Of a stretch of 9,089 nucleotides of DNA, positions 4,718 to 9,089 are shown piece by piece. Under the pieces are notes generated by a model. That model saw nothing but the letters and a program-made list of their open reading frames with translations, was not told the origin of the DNA and did no database searches. The stretch comes from an uncultured Coriobacteriaceae bacterium (lineage in GTDB: Bacteria; Actinomycetota; Coriobacteriia; Coriobacteriales; Atopobiaceae). How positions within the stretch are numbered: the first letter of the stretch is position 1; each line of letters begins with the position of its first letter. The stretch is from assembly GCA_902766805.1 (NCBI GenBank), contig CACXFF010000265.1, positions 1 through 9,089 of the forward strand, read 5' to 3'. The position numbers and the translations under genes were made by a program.

Positions 4718-5488
4718 ATGGAGAGCGTCAGCAGGCAAGACAGGCGACCGGTCATCGGCGTCGCACCGATGCTGGTGCGCCAGCCGCATCCCTATCTGCC
4801 GAGCGAGCAGGTCGCGAGCGGCATGATGGACGCGGTCGTCGCGGCGGGCGGCCTGCCTATGATGCTGCCGGTGACCACGGACAAGGCCCTCATCGACAGC
4901 TATGTGGAGCTCTGCGACGGTTTCGTGCTCCCGGGCGGCCAAGACGTGAATCCCGCCCTGTACGGTGGTAAGCCTCCGGCGGAAGACGAGCCGCCCGAGC
5001 GCAAGGAGCTCTGCCCGCTCTGCGACGCGCTGGAGATACCGTTGGTGCGTGCTGCCTACGAGCTGGACAAGCCCCTCTTGGGCATCTGCCGTGGCGCGCA
5101 GCTGATGAACGTCGCCTTGGGCGGCACGCTGGTGCGCGACTTGGGCCTGGTGGTGCGCGCTCCCGGCATGGTGCACTGGCAGCACCACTCCATCCTCAAC
5201 CACGCCGCGCACCCGGTGGACGTGCGTGAGGGCACGCTGCTGCGGCGCGTGGTGCAGGCCGACCAGATCCAGACCAACTCCAACCACCGCTGTTCGGTCC
5301 AGAAGATCGGCCGGGGCCTGGAGCTGGTGGGCGTGGCCACCGACGGCGTGCCCGAGGCCATCGAGGCGCCTGACAGAAGGTTTTTCTTGGGAGTGCAGTG
5401 GCATCCCGAATACACGTGGCGCCGCCTCGGCACCGACGCGCTACTCTGGAAGGGATTGGTAAGCGCCGCAGCGAAGTGTCCACGCTAG
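4718..5488 (+). CDS. Gamma-glutamyl-gamma-aminobutyrate hydrolase-like protein (peptidase C26, PuuD-type)
   Basis: A 256-residue cytoplasmic hydrolase of the class I glutamine amidotransferase fold. The catalytic triad is visible: nucleophile Cys124 in the elbow LGICRGAQ, His229 and Glu231 in VQWHPEY. The oxyanion-region motif LPGGQDVNP is at about 71-79, and NSNHRCSVQ (about 187-195) corresponds to the NSxHHQxV segment of the family. Length is typical (about 240-260). Family members release glutamate from gamma-glutamyl compounds such as gamma-glutamyl-GABA in putrescine degradation. No other Puu gene is present, so the substrate here is open. The start is supported by GAGGGAG (4706-4712) 5 nt upstream. 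It is followed by coaE after 14 bp, probably in one operon. Confidence 0.88.
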   Translation: MESVSRQDRRPVIGVAPMLVRQPHPYLPSEQVASGMMDAVVAAGGLPMMLPVTTDKALIDSYVELCDGFVLPGGQDVNPALYGGKPPAEDEPPERKELCPLCDALEIPLVRAAYELDKPLLGICRGAQLMNVALGGTLVRDLGLVVRAPGMVHWQHHSILNHAAHPVDVREGTLLRRVVQADQIQTNSNHRCSVQKIGRGLELVGVATDGVPEAIEAPDRRFFLGVQWHPEYTWRRLGTDALLWKGLVSAAAKCPR

Positions 5489-5502
5489 TACTGGGAGGCA
5501 AC

Positions 5503-6129
5503 ATGCGCACACTCTTCCTCACGGGCGGCATAGCATCAGGCAAGTCCACGGCCGCGCGCGAGCTGGAGCGCTTGGGTGCCCTCCGCATCGACTTGGACCA
5601 GCTTTCGCGCGAGGCGCTCGAGCCGGGCTCTCCTGCGCATCACGCCGTGTGCGCCGAGTTTGGCGCGGACCTGCGTGGCCAGGACGGCCGGCTGCGGCGT
5701 GACCTGCTGGCGCAGCGCGTCTTTGGCGACCCCGCGGCCCTGCAGCGTCTGGAGCAGATAGAGCTGCCCTGGATCGGCGCGCGCTGCCGTGAGCTGCTGT
5801 CAGAGGCGCAGGCCCAAGGCTGTCCCTGCGCGGTGGTGGAGGTGCCGCTGCTCGACCGCGCCCTCGCCTACGACATGGTGCCGGCAGGCGCCGAGCTCGT
5901 CTACGTGCGCGTGCCGCGTGAGCTGCGCCTGGAGCGTGCCGTGGGCCGCGGCACCAGCGCCGAGGATTTCGCCGCGCGTGACGCACGCCAGCCCTCCGAC
6001 GCCTACCTGTGCGCGCACGCCACGACCATCCTGCCCAACGAGGGCGCGTCTGACGAGCTGGTCGCCTGGGCGCGCGCCGTGTGGGACGAAGCCTGTGCCG
6101 CCGCAAGCACGGAGGCTGGCCGTGGCTGA
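5503..6129 (+). CDS. coaE: Dephospho-CoA kinase
   Basis: CoaE phosphorylates the 3'-OH of the ribose of dephospho-CoA with ATP, the last step of coenzyme A synthesis. The 208-residue protein has the P-loop GGIASGKST (8-16), the IDLDQLSRE segment (29-37) that matches the family's D-x-D-x-I-x-R-E substrate region, and VVEVPLLDRA (111-120), corresponding to the conserved V-P-L-L segment. Length is typical of the family. The start at 5503 has GGGAGG (5493-5498) 4 nt upstream and places the P-loop at residue 8, as usual; a longer in-frame opening from 5398 would overlap the preceding gene by 91 bp and is rejected. The end overlaps the next gene by 8 bp. Confidence 0.93.
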   Translation: MRTLFLTGGIASGKSTAARELERLGALRIDLDQLSREALEPGSPAHHAVCAEFGADLRGQDGRLRRDLLAQRVFGDPAALQRLEQIELPWIGARCRELLSEAQAQGCPCAVVEVPLLDRALAYDMVPAGAELVYVRVPRELRLERAVGRGTSAEDFAARDARQPSDAYLCAHATTILPNEGASDELVAWARAVWDEACAAASTEAGRG

Positions 6130-6880
6130 CAGGCGCCCGACCCCACGCTCACGCCATGCCACGTCGCCGAGCGCACGCATGCCCCGCTCGCAGGGCTCCG
6201 CGCCCCGCCATGCACGGACCAGCGCCACGCGGTCGACTGCCCGAGGCTCCGCGGCACGCGGCGGCAAGGCCCGCCGGCACACGCCTGCGCCGCAGCGCCG
6301 GCGTCGCTGGCCGTGGGTGCTGCTCGTCGTCCTCGCACTCGTCGGCGGCGTGGGAGGCACTTGGCTCTTCCAGGCCTGCAGCTCGGGCAACCTTGAGCGC
6401 AGCGTGATGTACCCCCTGCACTACGAGGACCTGGTCCGCGATGCCTGCGCCCGCCACGAGGTGGACCCCTACCTGGCCTGCGCCATCATCAAATGCGAGA
6501 GCGACTGGCACCCCGAGGCCGTGTCGCGCGTGGGCGCCCGGGGGCTCATGCAGCTCACGGACGTCGCCTGCTCCGACATGATCTCCATGGGCATCGTGGA
6601 CCCCTCCTACGACGCGTCCAACCTGTTCGATCCCGCGACCAACATCGAGTTTGGCTGTGCGGTGCTCGGCTACCTGCAGGACAACCTCGCGACCGAGGAC
6701 GAGGCCATCGCGGCCTACAACGCGGGCATCGGCACGCTGTACCGCTGGCGCGAGGAGTACGGCGACGACCCGGAGAAGGAGCTCGAGCAGGTCATCGACT
6801 ATCCAGAAACGGCCGCCTACCTGCAGCGCGTTCGCGAAGCCAAAGCCGCCTACCAGCGACTGTATCCCCTGGGCATCTGA
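6122..6880 (+). CDS. Membrane-anchored lytic transglycosylase (SLT domain)
   Basis: This 252-residue protein cleaves peptidoglycan glycan strands between MurNAc and GlcNAc if it acts like its family. Residues 1-62 are an Arg/Ser/Ala-rich cytoplasmic tail. WPWVLLVVLALVGGVGG (64-80) is one transmembrane helix, followed by an extracytoplasmic SLT domain (about 98-250). The catalytic Glu126 is in IIKCESDW, followed by the family signature SRVGARGLMQLT (135-146) and AIAAYNAG (195-202). The GTG at 6122 is chosen because GGAGG (6111-6115) lies 6 nt upstream; it overlaps the end of coaE by 8 bp. An in-frame ATG at 6179 would remove much of the basic tail. The coupled start suggests expression with coaE. 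Role: wall turnover or insertion of envelope machinery. Confidence 0.9.
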   Translation: MADRRPTPRSRHATSPSARMPRSQGSAPRHARTSATRSTARGSAARGGKARRHTPAPQRRRRWPWVLLVVLALVGGVGGTWLFQACSSGNLERSVMYPLHYEDLVRDACARHEVDPYLACAIIKCESDWHPEAVSRVGARGLMQLTDVACSDMISMGIVDPSYDASNLFDPATNIEFGCAVLGYLQDNLATEDEAIAAYNAGIGTLYRWREEYGDDPEKELEQVIDYPETAAYLQRVREAKAAYQRLYPLGI

Positions 6881-6894
6881 GCCGCGTTCCGGTA

Positions 6895-6907
6895 GCTAGG
6901 CTACTAT
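6895..6907 (+). promoter_or_regulatory. Candidate -10 region for the ABC transporter genes
   Basis: GCTAGGCTA (6895-6903) is identical to the block at 4658-4666 and contains TAGGCT (6897-6902); the overlapping TACTAT (6902-6907) is an alternative -10. It lies about 30-35 bp before the start at 6937. No recognisable -35 is visible at 16-18 bp. There is no terminator in this 56-bp gap, so the transporter could also be read from the upstream cluster. Confidence 0.3.
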
Positions 6908-6936
6908 CGACCAAAGGGCGAGTGGGGGAGGTCGGC

Positions 6937-7638
6937 ATGGCGTTTGTGGAGTTCGCCGACGTGCGCAAGACGTACCAGATGGGCGACGTGACCGTCCGTG
7001 CGGTCGACGGCGCGAGCTTCGAGATCGAGCAGGGCGAGCTCGTGGTCATCGTGGGGCCGTCCGGCGCGGGCAAGACCACGATACTCAACCTGCTGGGCGG
7101 CATGGACTCCGTGAGCGGCGGCACGATCATGCTTGACGGGCGCGAGATCTCGGCCATGGGCGAGCGCGAGCTCACGCAGTACCGTCGCCACGACGTGGGC
7201 TTCGTCTTCCAGTTCTACAACCTCGTCCAGAACCTCACGGCCCTGGAGAACGTCGAGCTCGCGAGCCAGATCTGCCGCGATCCGCTCGACCCCGCCCAGG
7301 TCCTGGAGCAGGTCGGCCTGAAGGAGCGCATGGACAACTTCCCTGCGCAGCTGTCGGGCGGAGAGCAACAGCGCGTGGCCATCGCGCGCGCCATAGCCAA
7401 GAACCCCAAGCTGCTGCTCTGCGACGAGCCCACCGGCGCGCTGGACTACGAGACCGGCAAGCAGATCCTGCTGCTGTTGCAGGACGCGTGCCGCAGGTCC
7501 GGGCGCACGGTGGTCATCATCACGCACAACGCTGCCTTCGAGGCGATAGCGGACCGCGTGATCCGCATCCGTGGCGGGCGCGCAGTGCACGTGGCCACCA
7601 ATCCCGAACCCGTCTCCGCCGAGACCCTGGAGTGGTAG
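6937..7638 (+). CDS. ABC transporter ATP-binding protein (MacB/LolD class)
   Basis: This 233-residue ATPase has every expected motif: Walker A GPSGAGKTT (40-48), Q-loop FVFQFYNL (89-96), signature LSGGEQQR (139-146), Walker B LLLCDEPTGALD (159-170) and the switch His197 in IITHN. The NLVQNLTALENVELA segment and the LSGGEQQRVAIARA block are typical of the LolD/MacB/FtsE group, whose partners are FtsX-type permeases and which act on lipids, lipoproteins, peptides or drugs by a mechanotransmission mechanism. The start at 6937 is preceded by GGGGGAGG (6924-6931) with a 5-nt spacer. The permease begins 2 bp after the stop, so the two subunits are translationally linked. Substrate cannot be told from sequence. 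Confidence 0.93.
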   Translation: MAFVEFADVRKTYQMGDVTVRAVDGASFEIEQGELVVIVGPSGAGKTTILNLLGGMDSVSGGTIMLDGREISAMGERELTQYRRHDVGFVFQFYNLVQNLTALENVELASQICRDPLDPAQVLEQVGLKERMDNFPAQLSGGEQQRVAIARAIAKNPKLLLCDEPTGALDYETGKQILLLLQDACRRSGRTVVIITHNAAFEAIADRVIRIRGGRAVHVATNPEPVSAETLEW

Positions 7639-7640
7639 CC

Positions 7641-9089
7641 ATGGCCGTGCCGCGCGCGTACCGCACCGAGCTCGCCCGCACGATACGCGGGACCCTGGCG
7701 CGTTTCTTGGCCATCGCCGGCATCGTGGCCTTGGGCTGTGGCTTCTACGCGGGCCTGCTCATGGCCGGTCCGTCCATGCGCACGATGGCCGACCGCTACT
7801 ACGACGGCACCTTCCTCGATGACGTGCGCGTGGTCTCCACCTTGGGCCTCGGACAGGGGCAGCTGGACAAGATTGGGCAGGTGGAGGGCGTCGACCAGGT
7901 GGTCGGCGTGCGCTCGACCGACTGCATGGCCACGGTGAACGACGAAGAGTGCGCGGTGCGCGTCAGCAGCTTCGACGAGCAGGCCGCCCGACAAGCGCAG
8001 GTCAACGAGGGCGGCTGGGCCGTGAGCAGCGACGACGACGCGTACCTGGACCGCCTGGTGCTCGTGGAGGGGCGATGGCCCGAGCGCGCGGACGAATGCC
8101 TGATGGCCGCAAACGCCAAGATGGGCACGCCCATACGCCTGGGCGACAAGGTGGAGGTGCTCTACGGCACGGCCGACCTGGAGGGCGTGCTGGACGTGCG
8201 GACCTTCTCCGTGTGTGGCCTGGTGCGCTCGAGCGCCTATGTCTCCTGCACGAACATGGGCTATACGAGCCTGGGCGCGGGGGTCATCAATCAGCTCCTC
8301 TATGTGACCGAGGAGGCCTTCAGCCCCGACCTGCCCTACACGCAGGCGCTCGTGAGCGTGGACGGCGCCCGAGCCGAGCAGAGTGGCGGCGAGGCATACG
8401 AGCGCCTGGTAGGGGAGGTGACGGAGCGTCTGGAGGAGCTGTCTGCGCAGCTTGCGCGCGACCGCTTGGCCGATCTGCGCGCCGACGCGCGTTCTGAGCT
8501 CGCCGACGCCGAGAAGGAATACGCCGATGCCGAGACCACGGCCAACAGCGAGCTTGCCGGCGCCCGCCAACAGCTCGACGACGCGCAGTCCCAGCTCGCG
8601 GACGCCCAGTCCCAGCTTGAACGCAGCGCCGACCAACTGGCCAGCGGCCGTGTCGAGTATGCCGCCGGCCAGCGTGAGCTCGAGAGCGGCCGCGCTGCCT
8701 TGGCCCAGGGACGCGCCGAGCTTGCGGCGCAGGAGCAGGCATGGGAGGAGGCACGTCCCCAGCTCTTGGCGGCGCGCGACGGGCTCGTCCAGATTGCGGC
8801 GGGCTTGGAGCAGCTCGACGACGGCATCGCCCAGCTCGATGCGGGGCTAGCCCAGCTCGACGAGGGCGTCGGGCAGGCGCAGGCCGGCCTCGCGCAGCTG
8901 CAGGAGGGGCAGGCGGCACTGCAGGCCCTGCTCGATGCCCTCGGCCCCGGGCTGACGGAGCTGCGTGCCTACCTCGAGGACCAGATCACGGCCTTGGCCG
9001 AACAGCAGCTTGCGGTCGAGGCCCAGCTCGCCGAGCTCGAGGCCCAGCGCACGCAGGCCCAGGCCCAACGCGACCAGCTCGTCGCCCAA
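7641..9089 (+). CDS. FtsX-like ABC transporter permease with long coiled-coil insertion (3' end beyond window)
   Basis: The frame is open for 483 codons to the window edge. An N-terminal basic segment (1-21) precedes one transmembrane helix (about 22-42). A MacB-type extracellular core domain follows (about 43-245), recognisable by LVEGRWPERADECLMA...LGDKVEV (140-173). From about 255 to at least 483 the protein is a continuous Ala/Leu/Gln/Glu-rich coiled coil with QL-x-x-A/G heptads. The remaining transmembrane helices and any second FtsX domain lie outside the window. The ATG at 7641 is 2 bp after the ATPase stop, with GGAG (7629-7632) 8 nt upstream. Together with the ATPase it would form a two-gene transporter. 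Family members of this architecture are common in Gram-positives and are mostly of unknown substrate. Confidence 0.88.
   Translation, partial: MAVPRAYRTELARTIRGTLARFLAIAGIVALGCGFYAGLLMAGPSMRTMADRYYDGTFLDDVRVVSTLGLGQGQLDKIGQVEGVDQVVGVRSTDCMATVNDEECAVRVSSFDEQAARQAQVNEGGWAVSSDDDAYLDRLVLVEGRWPERADECLMAANAKMGTPIRLGDKVEVLYGTADLEGVLDVRTFSVCGLVRSSAYVSCTNMGYTSLGAGVINQLLYVTEEAFSPDLPYTQALVSVDGARAEQSGGEAYERLVGEVTERLEELSAQLARDRLADLRADARSELADAEKEYADAETTANSELAGARQQLDDAQSQLADAQSQLERSADQLASGRVEYAAGQRELESGRAALAQGRAELAAQEQAWEEARPQLLAARDGLVQIAAGLEQLDDGIAQLDAGLAQLDEGVGQAQAGLAQLQEGQAALQALLDALGPGLTELRAYLEDQITALAEQQLAVEAQLAELEAQRTQAQAQRDQLVAQ
8802..8906 (+). repeat. Five tandem heptad (21-bp) repeats in the permease coiled coil
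   Basis: Codons 388-422 of the permease read as five consecutive seven-residue units beginning with G: GLEQLDD, GIAQLDA, GLAQLDE, GVGQAQA and GLAQLQE. The DNA repeats with a 21-bp period. Such G-x-x-Q-L-x-x heptads are also seen in YhgE/Pip-type and related extracellular stalks. The regular spacing implies a rigid helical stalk outside the membrane. Confidence 0.7.

Noticed and set aside
7446..8636. Long minus-strand open frame (396 codons) opposite the ATPase-permease junction
   Set aside because: The + strand carries an intact ATPase end and a recognisable permease core through this stretch, so the antisense frame is a by-product of GC bias.
1..9089. CRISPR array, tRNA, rRNA, insertion sequence or attachment site
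   Set aside because: I saw no regularly spaced direct repeats with unique spacers, no cloverleaf or rRNA-like sequence, no transposase or recombinase motifs, and no terminal inverted repeats with target duplications. The repeats found are within coding sequence, at terminators or in the control region.

Overview
The window is GC-rich, gene-dense DNA. Reading frames show strong third-position GC bias, intergenic gaps are short, and two candidate -10 elements read TAGGCT. Together with secreted proteins ending in Trp/Tyr/Gly cell-wall-binding repeats and a Cys/His module known mainly from gut bacteria, this suggests a host-associated high-GC Gram-positive. Class Coriobacteriia (Olsenella/Atopobium/Collinsella relatives) is my best guess, but it is an inference. 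All supported genes are on the + strand.

Layout. (1) Positions 1-45 hold the last codons of an upstream gene. A well-placed start at 42 follows, but its frame is stopped after eight codons. Two nearly identical rho-independent terminators then close the upstream unit (162-191, 211-238). (2) Positions 239-430 form a compact control region: three CCCGAGCG direct repeats spaced 20-21 bp, a candidate promoter, and a leader that can fold in two mutually exclusive ways over the ribosome binding site. (3) Positions 431-4500 carry a probable three-gene operon: two tandem paralogous secreted Cys/His-rich proteins with C-terminal wall-binding repeats, and a 55-residue two-helix membrane protein. It ends at a 9-bp terminator hairpin (4524-4550). 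(4) Positions 4718-6880 carry a second tight cluster: a PuuD-like class I glutamine-amidotransferase-fold hydrolase, dephospho-CoA kinase (coaE), and a membrane-anchored lytic transglycosylase whose start overlaps the end of coaE. (5) Positions 6937-9089 carry an ABC transporter of the MacB/LolD/FtsX class: the ATPase, then a permease with a long coiled-coil extracellular insertion that runs off the window.

The second cluster is mostly housekeeping or envelope maintenance. The transporter is a normal ATPase-permease pair. The least explained part is the first operon. Its two exported proteins have a Cys/His-rich N-terminal half (34 Cys in the first, 17 in the second, beyond the signal peptides), a shared uncharacterised central domain and a wall-binding tail. 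They sit behind an unusually elaborate control region. Metal or redox chemistry at the cell surface is a reasonable hypothesis, but nothing in the sequence proves it.
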